From Zobellia russellii (GTDB taxonomy: Bacteria > Bacteroidota > Bacteroidia > Flavobacteriales > Flavobacteriaceae): a stretch of DNA of 64,000 nucleotides. A program made the position numbers and the translations under genes. Below, in pieces: positions 1 through 8,117 of the stretch. The stretch's first letter is position 1. Each line of letters begins with the position of its first letter. Below the pieces are notes generated by a model. That model made no database searches and was not told where the DNA came from. It was given only the letters and a program-made list of their open reading frames with translations. The stretch lies in NCBI RefSeq assembly GCF_018728565.1, contig NZ_JACSOI010000001.1:992001-1056000 (forward strand), read 5' to 3'.

Positions 1-248
1 GAGTAACGGAGTCCAACTGAAACGTATCATATCCCACCCAAATGGCCTCTTTTAAGTGGCTTACTTCGTATTCAGTCTTCTCTCGAGCATCAATAAAAAT
101 GGGGTTCGTGGCGTTTTCAAGTTGTTCAATGTGAATGTAGTCTACAGATCCTTTATTGAGCTTTTTTAGGGTTTTATCAATCTTGTTCTGTGAAAAGGAA
201 GTTGAAACGACACAGAGAAATAGAAATGTGGTTAATGTTGATCTCATG
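1..248 (-). CDS. Rhodanese-like domain protein, 3' part cut off by the window edge
   Basis: An ATG at 248 opens a frame that runs off the left edge, so 82 residues are visible. Residues 1-19 form a signal peptide (hydrophobic FLFLCVVS followed by a small-residue cleavage site before Q20), placing the product in the periplasm or envelope. Residues 51-69 (FIDAREKTEYEVSHLKEAI) match the conserved N-terminal half of a rhodanese fold, in which the DAR..EYE..H motif precedes the active-site loop. The catalytic cysteine loop lies outside the window, so sulfurtransferase activity cannot be judged. No partner gene can be named on the left side. Confidence 0.75.
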
Positions 249-328
249 GGTTATATCTGATAGAAACAAGTTTTAAATGAAATATATAGATTCAAACTTT
301 TTTTTGGACTTAATTAAGCAATTTTTGT

Positions 329-1885
329 TTAGCTCAATGTTTGTTTGATGTGCTCAATATCTTCTTTACTTAGTTCAAACCATTCTCCTCTTAGTCTTTT
401 ATCTGAATAAGTTTGGTGAAGAGCCTTTTCAATACTTTCAGCAATTTTTCTAACTGGAAACTTCTTGCACTGAATCATTTCTATTGTCGGTTTCTCACTT
501 TGTAAAGTTCTTTCTCTATATTCCGGCTTGTTAGAAATTCCAATTTTATAATATTTATTAGAAGTGTCGTGCATTAGATAAACATAACAAAATTCAATGG
601 CTGTTTCTTTAATTGATTCCTCTTTTTTAAATTCAGTTGGTTGATAATTTGGTATTGTTTTTTGAACTAAATTTATGTAATCGTTTGCGAATTTTTTGAT
701 TACAATTCTAATGTTGTTTTTTGTTGAATAGAATGCATCTCCACTTTTATCGCCTCCTAATATTTCTCTTTTGTCACTAACGAGGGAAATTTTCCATTTC
801 TTAAAATATGTACTTGCAAAGAGGTTGAGTTCAGATTTAGTTATTAATCCTTTATATTCTAAAATTTTTTCGTTTAATCTATTTTTTGAAAAAGTTGGGT
901 TTACCAGCAACTCAAATTGAATTTGTTCTCCGTTTTCAAATAGGAAGTTGATTTTGTCAAATTGTTTAGGTCTTATTTGCTTTGAGTTAAAGTGAAATAC
1001 AATATAATCATTATCGTCTAAATAATTGAAGGTGAAAAGAAAGTCAATTATCATGTTGTCTGATTTAGTTTTAACTCCTGGACTAATCTCTGAGCTAGAA
1101 CTTACTCTATGCCATTTTACAATCTTCAATTCTGTAAAATCATCGGTAATCAAATTTGGCTTATTTATAAAACGTTGCTCAATTCTTTTTTCATCAGTGT
1201 CACGAATAACATACATTAATTCATTTCTGTTTAAATCAAGGATTTTGTTTGGGTCAATTTGATGAATGAACCCATTTTTTTTAGAATAATTTATATGTTT
1301 CTTGTATTTTGAGTCATTATATTCAAAAATTGGTTCTCCTTCTTTTACTAAAGAGCCATCGTCAACAAGCCATTTATTGAAAGAGTGTTTGAAACCTTGT
1401 TCTTTAAAAAAATCTTTGTGTTCAAAATTTTCTATTGAATTTTCGTTTTGGTATTCTCCTTTTTGGTGTAGTTTGTAAATATTATCTCCATTTTTTAACG
1501 AATCATCTTTTTCAGATGTCCATTCTAAAACCCCTGCTTTTTTTGCTCTTATTACAACAGTAGAAAATTGAAGAATACCTTTCTCGCCAATTCTTATTTT
1601 ACAAATTGTCTCATCGATATTAACCCATTCTCCATCTGGAATGTCATATTCATAAAAGTAAAATTCTTCATTTCTATTTTCAGGAAAGTCATTTATATCA
1701 AATTCTCCGAGATTGTAATTGGAAACCTGTTTCTTCTTGTTTTCGGTTCGAATCGCTTTGATTTTTCTTTGTTTATTCTCTAAAGCCATTTCAATTGGCT
1801 TAAAAATGAAGTTAATAAGTCTAATCCAATATTTGATAAGCAGGTACCCAAGTATGCAGGCTAAAAATATTAATATGAAAGTCAA
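329..1885 (-). CDS. Membrane-anchored protein with two lipoyl-like folds and a C-terminal GIY-YIG (T5orf172/Mug113-type) domain
   Basis: 518 residues. Residues 2-30 form one membrane segment with a positively charged cytoplasmic side. Residues 78-140 and 168-228 each look like a biotinyl/lipoyl hammerhead (an aGVLxW turn followed by G-D-N-I-Y, and a second weaker copy with LVKEGEPIFEY). Neither has the usual DK or MK attachment lysine. Residues 240-425 match nothing I recognise. Residues 432-505 carry YVYLM, YKIGIS, an Arg near 456, a helix Glu near 484, LHQTY and GEWFELS, the pattern of T5orf172/Mug113 members of the GIY-YIG superfamily. The start is TTG at 1885: a stop codon lies two codons upstream, and the next in-frame ATG (residue 33) would remove the membrane segment. 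Visibly more AT-rich than the genes to its right, which suggests transfer. Domain calls are by eye; the function is unknown. Confidence 0.72.
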   Translation of the reverse strand: MTFILIFLACILGYLLIKYWIRLINFIFKPIEMALENKQRKIKAIRTENKKKQVSNYNLGEFDINDFPENRNEEFYFYEYDIPDGEWVNIDETICKIRIGEKGILQFSTVVIRAKKAGVLEWTSEKDDSLKNGDNIYKLHQKGEYQNENSIENFEHKDFFKEQGFKHSFNKWLVDDGSLVKEGEPIFEYNDSKYKKHINYSKKNGFIHQIDPNKILDLNRNELMYVIRDTDEKRIEQRFINKPNLITDDFTELKIVKWHRVSSSSEISPGVKTKSDNMIIDFLFTFNYLDDNDYIVFHFNSKQIRPKQFDKINFLFENGEQIQFELLVNPTFSKNRLNEKILEYKGLITKSELNLFASTYFKKWKISLVSDKREILGGDKSGDAFYSTKNNIRIVIKKFANDYINLVQKTIPNYQPTEFKKEESIKETAIEFCYVYLMHDTSNKYYKIGISNKPEYRERTLQSEKPTIEMIQCKKFPVRKIAESIEKALHQTYSDKRLRGEWFELSKEDIEHIKQTLS

Positions 1886-1898
1886 ATTCTAATAATTG

Positions 1899-1922
1899 TT
1901 TGTTTAAGCATAAACAAATATA
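1899..1922 (-). promoter_or_regulatory. Promoter -7 box TATATTTG with overlapping 8-bp inverted repeat
   Basis: The minus strand reads TATATTTG at 1922-1915, a perfect Bacteroidota -7 element (TAnnTTTG), 30 bases before the TTG start at 1885. No clear TTTG -33 box is seen 17-23 bases further up. TTTGTTTA (1899-1906) and TAAACAAA (1911-1918) form a perfect inverted repeat with a 4-base centre that overlaps the box and the expected transcription start. It could be an operator or a short mRNA leader hairpin. Confidence 0.5.
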
Positions 1923-1955
1923 AGATTAATATAAGCTGAAATTGTTAAGTAAAGA

Positions 1956-3260
1956 CTAAGGGTTCTGAAAGTCTATGTGCTTTTTCTCTACCATTTCAAG
2001 CGCCAAGGCCTCAAGGTCTATGCCCATATTTTCTTTGTTAACTTTAAGGGCTTGGGTACGTAGGGTTACCGGTAGGTTGGAGTAACCTTCTTTGGCGCCC
2101 AGAATCATCCCGGCTACTGCGGCAACGGTGTCATTGTCCCGGCCATAGTTCACTATAAATTGAAGGGTTTTTTCAAAATCGCCTTCGCCATATTGTAAAG
2201 CGGTAATCAAAATTTGCCAGATTTCTCCAGAGTGAAAGGGAATAGCCTTTTCATTTTCCTCCAAAAATTGATAGGCCAGTTCTTGGCGGGTCCATTCCTT
2301 TTGGAGCCCATTAAATCCCTCAGGTATTTTAAAGAGAATGCTGTCTTTTGCGGTTAAGGTATCGGCTAATACAAGTTGTTTTATGGCTAGGACTTTTTTT
2401 ACGGAAGCATCTGCCATGTTATATGAAATACGGCCTACTAGTCTGCTATCTTGGTAGCCTAGCGGGTCTATAAAGGTGGCGGTGTTGATTATGGAATCCA
2501 TATTGGTGGTCCGGAGTGCCATATGTGTCATTGCTGAAACCAAAGCGGATATGTCCTTGGCATACCCCAAGTCAAACAAAGTATGTTCATAGGCAAGATT
2601 GTAAGCATCTTCAGGATTATTGCTTATAAGCCCGAACATTGGAGTATACAGTTGCCCGGCACAAGACATTTCACCACCGTAAAAACGGTTCATGGCTTTT
2701 AGGTAGGCTTCGGTATCTTTTTGATAGGCCATGCTTACACGTGCCCATTCCTTGATCCAGTCTATTTTTTCAATCTGGGTATCCAAGAAATCGGTTTCCG
2801 GTACGGCACCATTGTCACTAATGGTCTTTGTAAGCGATGCATAATAGTCCGTTATAAAATTGGCAAAATTAGTAGCACTAAGGTTTTCTTTGTTTAGCGA
2901 TAGGTACTTGACCATGGCATATTTCCAACGTGTATCGTCCGTTGTGGCGCCGGCAATTAAATTATGGTCCCACGTGCCTTCTGGTGATTGTTGTCGTACG
3001 GCGGGAGTGAGGGTCGTAATGTAGCCGTATTTAAGTTGAATGTCTTTTCGAGACCACATTTCGGTAGAAGCACCCATGGCATCGCCAATAGCAGATCCAA
3101 CCAAAGCACCTAAAACTTTGTCGTAATAGGTTTTTTCTGAAAGGTCTAGAGTGTCCAAGATATAAGATTGGCCAATTGGAGCGGGGATTTCTAATGGAGA
3201 TGTTTTTTCTTTGCAGCCAATGAATAAGACTGTTAGCGTCCAAAGTAGAAGTCTTTTCAT
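1956..3260 (-). CDS. ADP-ribosylglycohydrolase (ARH/DraG) family lipoprotein
   Basis: 434 residues. A lipoprotein signal (LLLWTLTVLFIGC, lipid-modified Cys16) exports the protein. The body is an ARH fold: GALVGSAIGDAMG at 51-63, the metal-binding TTDDT at 106-110, and the C-terminal GRDNDT at 373-378, which supplies the second Asp pair. In ARH/DraG enzymes these acidic residues bind two Mg or Mn ions that remove ADP-ribose from proteins or small molecules. All appear present, so it is probably active. The substrate is unknown; nucleoside or other ribosylated small molecules are as likely as proteins for an exported member. Its ATG overlaps the stop of the upstream kinase gene by 4 bases, so the two are translationally coupled. 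Confidence 0.85.
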   Translation of the reverse strand: MKRLLLWTLTVLFIGCKEKTSPLEIPAPIGQSYILDTLDLSEKTYYDKVLGALVGSAIGDAMGASTEMWSRKDIQLKYGYITTLTPAVRQQSPEGTWDHNLIAGATTDDTRWKYAMVKYLSLNKENLSATNFANFITDYYASLTKTISDNGAVPETDFLDTQIEKIDWIKEWARVSMAYQKDTEAYLKAMNRFYGGEMSCAGQLYTPMFGLISNNPEDAYNLAYEHTLFDLGYAKDISALVSAMTHMALRTTNMDSIINTATFIDPLGYQDSRLVGRISYNMADASVKKVLAIKQLVLADTLTAKDSILFKIPEGFNGLQKEWTRQELAYQFLEENEKAIPFHSGEIWQILITALQYGEGDFEKTLQFIVNYGRDNDTVAAVAGMILGAKEGYSNLPVTLRTQALKVNKENMGIDLEALALEMVEKKHIDFQNP

Positions 3261-4231
3261 GGAGACAAAATGAGTTTGCGTGCTTTTTTCAGAAGCTTGC
3301 CTTTTTCTTTTAAACTGCGTTCTAGGGGCAATTGTGCCAGCCCTATTAACCTTCTAATAATCTCTATACCGGCCACTTGGGACATTAACTCCAGATCGGC
3401 CTCTCCATCATAGGCGGCATGAATACGTTTTAGATAGCCCTTTTTGCCAGTGGCCATGATAATATGTGCGGACATGACACCTAAATCAAATTCGGGGAAA
3501 CCTACAAAACCAAATTCCGGGTCTATAATGTACAGATTCTCAGATTCGGTCATCCAGCTTCCTGGATAATAATCGCCATGAAGAAGTGTGGTGCCGGGTG
3601 ATAGATATTTCTTCCCCACCTTTTTTACAACCTTTTTTATTTTCTTGTCTTTCTTGTATTGAAGCGAAAGCTCTTGGAGTCCAGGTTGTATATCGTCCAA
3701 TGGAAATCCGTTATCCTCTAAAAATGGAAGTTCAAAAATATGTTGATGGTTCAGTTGGCGCATTTCTAGGTTCTGTGGAAAATCACTGGATACCTTTTTT
3801 CTGTGAATGAGCCCTAGAATAAAAATAAGACGGTCTAACTGTCTGTTTGAGATAGCCTGTTTTTGGTAGATGTAGACCATATCCTCGCAATGACCTAAAT
3901 CTTCAAGCAGTAATAAATGCTCGTTAGAATCAAAACCAATGATATTGGGTACGTGGGCATGAACGGCATTGTCCCTAACGGCTTGATAGAATTTTTTTTC
4001 TACAAAAATACGATCTAGAGGTGCTTTGATCTGTTGGTATTTCTGTACGTAGGGCCGTGATTGCTTTAAGATAAACGAACGTTGATCGGTTGTGATGCGC
4101 AGTACCACGTTCATGTTGCCGTCTCCGGGCTTTTCTACGGAAATGATTTTTTCTGAGGGGTCTAACCACTCTTTGGATAGTAGATAATTCTGTAGTTCCT
4201 CTAGAGGGGTGTTGGTATCTATTACAGTCAA
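3257..4231 (-). CDS. MtnK/aminoglycoside phosphotransferase-fold small-molecule kinase
   Basis: About 324 residues of a protein-kinase-like APH fold. The glycine-rich GDGNMNVV at 37-44 and KQSRPYV at 56-62 resemble 5-methylthioribose kinase. LLHGDYYPGSW (216-226) is the catalytic HGD loop and IDPEF (236-240) the metal-binding Asp, also as in MtnK, where the latter reads VIDPEFAF. The exact substrate is uncertain: MtnK, choline kinase and other APH members share the fold. There is no suitable ATG. I chose TTG at 4231, which gives an N-terminus of MTVIDTNTP; TTG at 4249 is an alternative. A longer reading to 4453 runs through the tRNA gene and is an artefact. Overlaps the next gene by ATGA. Confidence 0.75.
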   Translation of the reverse strand: MTVIDTNTPLEELQNYLLSKEWLDPSEKIISVEKPGDGNMNVVLRITTDQRSFILKQSRPYVQKYQQIKAPLDRIFVEKKFYQAVRDNAVHAHVPNIIGFDSNEHLLLLEDLGHCEDMVYIYQKQAISNRQLDRLIFILGLIHRKKVSSDFPQNLEMRQLNHQHIFELPFLEDNGFPLDDIQPGLQELSLQYKKDKKIKKVVKKVGKKYLSPGTTLLHGDYYPGSWMTESENLYIIDPEFGFVGFPEFDLGVMSAHIIMATGKKGYLKRIHAAYDGEADLELMSQVAGIEIIRRLIGLAQLPLERSLKEKGKLLKKARKLILSP

Positions 4232-4296
4232 AACAGTAGTTTTTTGCAAGATAAGTCCAAAAACAAAAAAATCCTTACCGAAGTAAGGATTTTTTG

Positions 4297-4369
4297 TGGT
4301 GCCTCCAGGAATCGAACCAGGGACACATGGATTTTCAGTCCATTGCTCTACCAACTGAGCTAAGGCACC
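4297..4369 (-). tRNA. tRNA-Phe (anticodon GAA)
   Basis: A 73-base cloverleaf on the minus strand. The acceptor arm GGTGCCT pairs with AGGCACC, the D-arm is TAGCTCAGTTGGTAGAGCA, the anticodon loop CTGAAAA gives GAA for phenylalanine, and the T-loop is GGTTCGATTCC. The discriminator is A; the 3' CCA is not encoded. A well-formed promoter lies just upstream. Confidence 0.95.
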
Positions 4370-4387
4370 ATGCCCGTTTGCGGGGTG

Positions 4388-4418
4388 CAAATATAATTTC
4401 AAATTTGCGATATGCAAA
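4388..4418 (-). promoter_or_regulatory. Promoter of tRNA-Phe (TTTG-N19-TATATTTG)
   Basis: On the minus strand TTTG (4418-4415) is separated by 19 bases from TATATTTG (4395-4388), matching both elements of the Bacteroidota primary sigma factor consensus. Transcription would start near 4383, about 14 bases before the mature tRNA. Confidence 0.75.
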
Positions 4419-4471
4419 CAAATTTTGAAAAAAAGATGAATGTTAGGTAACATTTTTTGATCTTTGTATCT

Positions 4472-5200
4472 ATGAACTTAGTAATAGATGCCGGTAATAC
4501 TTGTGTGAAACTAGCCGTGTATGAGGGAGATACCCTTATATTTCGGCAAAATTCCGAGGTTGAAAATGTAGCTCGGGAACTAAAGGAAATTTGTGATCAT
4601 TATCCTAAAATAAAACGCGGAATAATAGCTTCGGTTGGAAATTTGGACCGAAAAGTCATGTCGGTGCTTACCGTTTTTTGCGAAGTTCATGAACTAACAC
4701 CGTCCAGTAAAACCCCTTTTAAGAATTCATACGCCACTCCACAATCCTTGGGTGTTGATCGTATAGCGCTGGCAACAGCGGCATTTTATCATAATCCAAA
4801 AGGGAACAGTCTGGTCATAGACGCCGGTACATGCGTTACCTATGACATGGTGAACGATTACGGAGAGTATTTGGGAGGGGCCATTTCCCCAGGGTTGCAT
4901 ATGAGATATAAGGCATTGCACGAACAAACTTCAAAATTGCCCCTATTGAAGCCAAAAGAATTTATAGATTACATAGGAAACTCTACCGAAACCAGTATTC
5001 ACAGTGGTGTAGTAAACGGTATTTGCCAAGAAATAGACGGTGTAATAGACCAATACAAATCTCGTTTTGCAGATTTAACAGTTATTTTAACAGGCGGTGA
5101 CATGCTATTTTTGTCTAAACGGTTAAAAAATACCATATTTGCGGACTCCAAATTTCTCCTTAAGGGATTAAATTATCTGTTGGAATACAACAAACGCTAA
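4472..5200 (+). CDS. coaX: Type III pantothenate kinase
   Basis: 242 residues of the ASKHA fold, the usual size for CoaX, which phosphorylates pantothenate in the first step of coenzyme A synthesis in the cytosol. Motifs: the phosphate-binding DAGNTCVK at 6-13, GVDR at 94-97, DAGTCVTYD at 117-125 and GGAISPG at 135-141. ATG 4472 puts DAGNT at the standard position; the TTG at 4457 would add five residues unlike the family. The stop codon overlaps the next gene's ATG by one base (TAATG), so the outer-membrane protein is translationally coupled. Confidence 0.95.
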   Translation: MNLVIDAGNTCVKLAVYEGDTLIFRQNSEVENVARELKEICDHYPKIKRGIIASVGNLDRKVMSVLTVFCEVHELTPSSKTPFKNSYATPQSLGVDRIALATAAFYHNPKGNSLVIDAGTCVTYDMVNDYGEYLGGAISPGLHMRYKALHEQTSKLPLLKPKEFIDYIGNSTETSIHSGVVNGICQEIDGVIDQYKSRFADLTVILTGGDMLFLSKRLKNTIFADSKFLLKGLNYLLEYNKR

Positions 5201-6486
5201 TGATCAGAAAAATAGGTTTTGCCATAATTTGCCTTTTTACAACAGGCATGTACGCTCAAGATGGTTCGGTTTCCCCATATTCATATTTTGGTTTAGGAGA
5301 GTTAAGAAGCGGTTCTACCGTAGAAAACCAGATGATGGGTGGCATAGGTATGTATGCCGATAGTATTCATGTTAACCTTAGAAACCCTGCCGCGTATAGT
5401 AAATTGGGTATTCAAGGAAGGGATGATTTTGGTATAACCACTTATACTGCGGGGCTATCGTACAAACAGACTACTTTAAAAAGCTTTACCGAACAGCAGA
5501 GTACGGCGGTTACCAATTTAGATTACTTGTCTATTGGGTTAAGTATTAAAAAAGGCTTGGGAGTTGGTTTTGGTATCGTGCCTTATTCTTCGGTAGGTTA
5601 TAATTTTGAAGATTTGGTCGGGGCAGAAGGGTCTCAAGAAATAAATCAGTACTCCGGTGATGGCGGTGTTAACAAGGCTTATGTATCCGTTGGTTATGAA
5701 TTTGCAAAGGATTTCAGTTTTGGTGTAACCCTGAACTATAATTTTGGGAGAATAGAAACCCTTAAAGTGCAAAGCACGGAAGGTGTTTTGTTGGGTTCAA
5801 AAGATGAGCGGGTTTCTAGGATTAACGGTGTAGATTTGAATTATGCTCTTAGCTATACACCGGCAATGGATGATGAATACACCTTGTATACATCGGTACG
5901 CATAAATACACAGGCCAATCTTTCGGCCAGAAATACGCAGAGAATAGGTTCTTTTATTGGAAGCCCGTCCTCGGAAAGTTTCGTAAATGAAGTTGATCTG
6001 TACTCTCAAGGCTTAAAAGAAACTGGGGTAACCATACCTACCACAACTACATTGGGCTTGGGTTACGGAAAAAATATGCAATGGTTTTTGGGGCTGGAAT
6101 ATAGCTTTCAGAAGCTAACTGATTTTTCTAACGCCTTTTTGGAGATAGATAATTTAGTATATAAAGACGCCAGCACATTTGCATTGGGAGGTTTTTATAC
6201 TCCGGAAAGAAATTCTTTTGGAAGCTATTTAAAAAGGGTTACTTACAGGGCTGGTGTACGTCTTGAGAAGACCGGAATGTATGTTAATGAAAAAGATATA
6301 AATGATTTTGGCATAACTTTTGGATTGGGTTTACCGTTGGGTAACAATCTTTCCAATCTTAACTTAGGTTTTGAATATGGAAAAAGAGGAACTACCGCAG
6401 CAGATCTAATTGAGGAGAGTTATTTTAAAGTCAACCTAGGATTGTCTTTAAACGATCAATGGTTTAGAAAGAGAAAGATAAACTAA
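5200..6486 (+). CDS. Outer-membrane beta-barrel protein, flavobacterial, function unknown
   Basis: 428 residues with a signal peptide cleaved near A19/Q20 (FTTGMYAQ). The mature part has regularly alternating amphipathic strands rich in aromatic and glycine residues (for example YTLYTSVRINTQANLS and WFLGLEYSFQKL) and ends in a strand-like tail, as expected of an outer-membrane barrel. NPAAYSKL near the N-terminus recalls the FadL/PorV-like barrels common in Bacteroidota, but I cannot assign a substrate. Coupled to coaX by TAATG; the next gene follows after 240 bases. Confidence 0.65.
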   Translation: MIRKIGFAIICLFTTGMYAQDGSVSPYSYFGLGELRSGSTVENQMMGGIGMYADSIHVNLRNPAAYSKLGIQGRDDFGITTYTAGLSYKQTTLKSFTEQQSTAVTNLDYLSIGLSIKKGLGVGFGIVPYSSVGYNFEDLVGAEGSQEINQYSGDGGVNKAYVSVGYEFAKDFSFGVTLNYNFGRIETLKVQSTEGVLLGSKDERVSRINGVDLNYALSYTPAMDDEYTLYTSVRINTQANLSARNTQRIGSFIGSPSSESFVNEVDLYSQGLKETGVTIPTTTTLGLGYGKNMQWFLGLEYSFQKLTDFSNAFLEIDNLVYKDASTFALGGFYTPERNSFGSYLKRVTYRAGVRLEKTGMYVNEKDINDFGITFGLGLPLGNNLSNLNLGFEYGKRGTTAADLIEESYFKVNLGLSLNDQWFRKRKIN

Positions 6487-6726
6487 GATTGTAAAATGCT
6501 TGAGATTTCGTTAGGGTTTATTGGGTTAATTAGAGAATGATTGGGTAAATTCGCAAAAAAAATCTCAAAATGGCATTTTCTAAATTTACTTTAGACCTCT
6601 TGGTGAAAAATTAGTACATTACCCCTCCAAAAATTAGAACATAAAAAATGAGCCATAATAACTCTGGGCACTAACCATGAATTTGACTGGCAATTTGTAA
6701 TTTGAAAAACAAGTAAAAATTTAAAA

Positions 6727-8100
6727 ATGAAAACAAAACTTTACTTCACGGCGATTATGCTTTTAGGGTTTATGGGAGTAAGTAATGCCCAGGCTCAAAA
6801 TCAAGAATGTATGACCAACTTATCTATATATGTTGAGCATGCAAAGGTGAAAAATTATGAGGCGGCTTATACTCCTTGGAAAATGGTCTATGATAATTGC
6901 CCTGATATTAACCGTGCTAACTTTATTTACGGCGAGAAAATATTGGCCGATAAAATAGAAAAGTCATCTGGTGCTGAAAAAGATGGGTACGTAAAGGATA
7001 TGTTGGCTTTGTACGATAACAGTGCCAAGTACTTTCCAGCAAAATACTCTCCAGGTGTAGTAGGTATTGATAAAGCTTTGTTTTTGTACGATAACAAAAT
7101 GGCTTCTGACGATGAGTTGTACAAGTTGTTAGGGGAAGCTTTTGAGAAAGATCCTAAAAACTTTAAGAATCCAAAAGCCTTGTACTTGTACTTTTCAAGT
7201 TTGGTAGACTTGCACAAAGATGGTAAAAAAGACTTGCAAGAGGTTTTTGATGTTTACGATAACGTAAACGATAAAATAGAAGAAGAGAACAAAAAACTTA
7301 CAGGTGTAATTACCAAGTTGCTTCCTAAAGATTCTACGGGAACTATTACTTCTAAAGAGAAAAGAAGCTTGAAAATTGCGACTACTAATTCGGAATCTTA
7401 CGGTAAAATTGCCGGTAGTGTAGATTCTAAGCTTGGTGCTTTGGCAGATTGTGATAACCTTATTCCTTTATATGAAAAGAGTTTTGAAGAGAAAAAAGGA
7501 GATGTTACATGGGTAAAAAGAGCGGTAGGAAGAATGTTCAACAAAGAATGTACGGATGATCCTTTGTTTCAAAAGTTGTTTGAAGCTCAATTGGCTTTAG
7601 ATCCATCGGCTAGTGCTTATGTATATGGTGGTACATTAAAAATGAAAAATGGAGATTCTAAAGGAGCCCTTGCGGATTTTGATAAGGCTATGACTTTGGA
7701 GACCGATCCTTATAAAAAATCTGATATCGCTTATAAAGTAGCGGTAATCAACAAAAGAAAAGGTAGCAAGTCTACAGCTAGAAAGTATGCTCAAATGGCT
7801 ATCAATGCTAATAAAGCCAACGGTAAAGCATATTTGTTAATAGCTAGCCTTTACGCAACAAGTGCTAACGATTGTGGTAGTACTCCGTTTGAGAAAAGAG
7901 CTATTTACTGGAAGGCTGCGGATATGGCCCGTCAAGCTGGTCGTGTAGATCCAGCGGTAAAAGGAGCGGCTAATCAGTCTGCTGCTAGTTATGCTGCAAA
8001 AGCACCTTCTAAAACAGATATATTCAACTCTGGTATGGCCGGTAAAACCGTGTCTTTCAGTTGTTGGGTTGGTGGTAGCATAAAAGTACCGAACTTATAG
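6727..8100 (+). CDS. Secreted/periplasmic tetratricopeptide-repeat protein
   Basis: 457 residues with a signal peptide (FTAIMLLGFMGVSNAQA). Helical repeat character is clear near residues 280-380, where ASAYVYGGTLKMKNGDSKGA followed by an ALADFDKAM-type helix and KSTARKYAQMAINANKANGK are typical TPR units. Cysteines occur at the N-terminus (QECMTNL, YDNCPD) and C-terminus (ANDCGST, SFSCWVG) and may form disulfides after export. The gene stands four bases before lptC with a strong hairpin in between. No enzymatic motif is visible; a scaffold role in the envelope is an inference. Confidence 0.7.
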   Translation: MKTKLYFTAIMLLGFMGVSNAQAQNQECMTNLSIYVEHAKVKNYEAAYTPWKMVYDNCPDINRANFIYGEKILADKIEKSSGAEKDGYVKDMLALYDNSAKYFPAKYSPGVVGIDKALFLYDNKMASDDELYKLLGEAFEKDPKNFKNPKALYLYFSSLVDLHKDGKKDLQEVFDVYDNVNDKIEEENKKLTGVITKLLPKDSTGTITSKEKRSLKIATTNSESYGKIAGSVDSKLGALADCDNLIPLYEKSFEEKKGDVTWVKRAVGRMFNKECTDDPLFQKLFEAQLALDPSASAYVYGGTLKMKNGDSKGALADFDKAMTLETDPYKKSDIAYKVAVINKRKGSKSTARKYAQMAINANKANGKAYLLIASLYATSANDCGSTPFEKRAIYWKAADMARQAGRVDPAVKGAANQSAASYAAKAPSKTDIFNSGMAGKTVSFSCWVGGSIKVPNL

Positions 8101-8101
8101 A

Positions 8102-8117
8102 AAGATGATTTCATCTT
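8102..8117 (+). repeat. Short palindrome around the lptC start codon
   Basis: AAGATGA (8102-8108) and TCATCTT (8111-8117) are perfect inverted repeats. The lptC ATG at 8105 is inside the left arm, so in RNA the start codon could be paired. With only two unpaired bases the innermost pair must open, which leaves about six base pairs. Confidence 0.5.

Noticed and set aside
1026-1262. Plus-strand open frames opposite the orphan gene, and similar frames opposite groEL, HMG-CoA reductase, topA and others
   Set aside because: They mirror the strongly coding opposite strand, have no family-like composition and lack promoters; treated as shadows.
6487-6726. Large stem TTGAGATTT / AAATCTCAA around 6500 and 6565 as a terminator
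   Set aside because: Nine base pairs with a loop of about 50 bases and no T tract; no clear terminator was found after the barrel gene.
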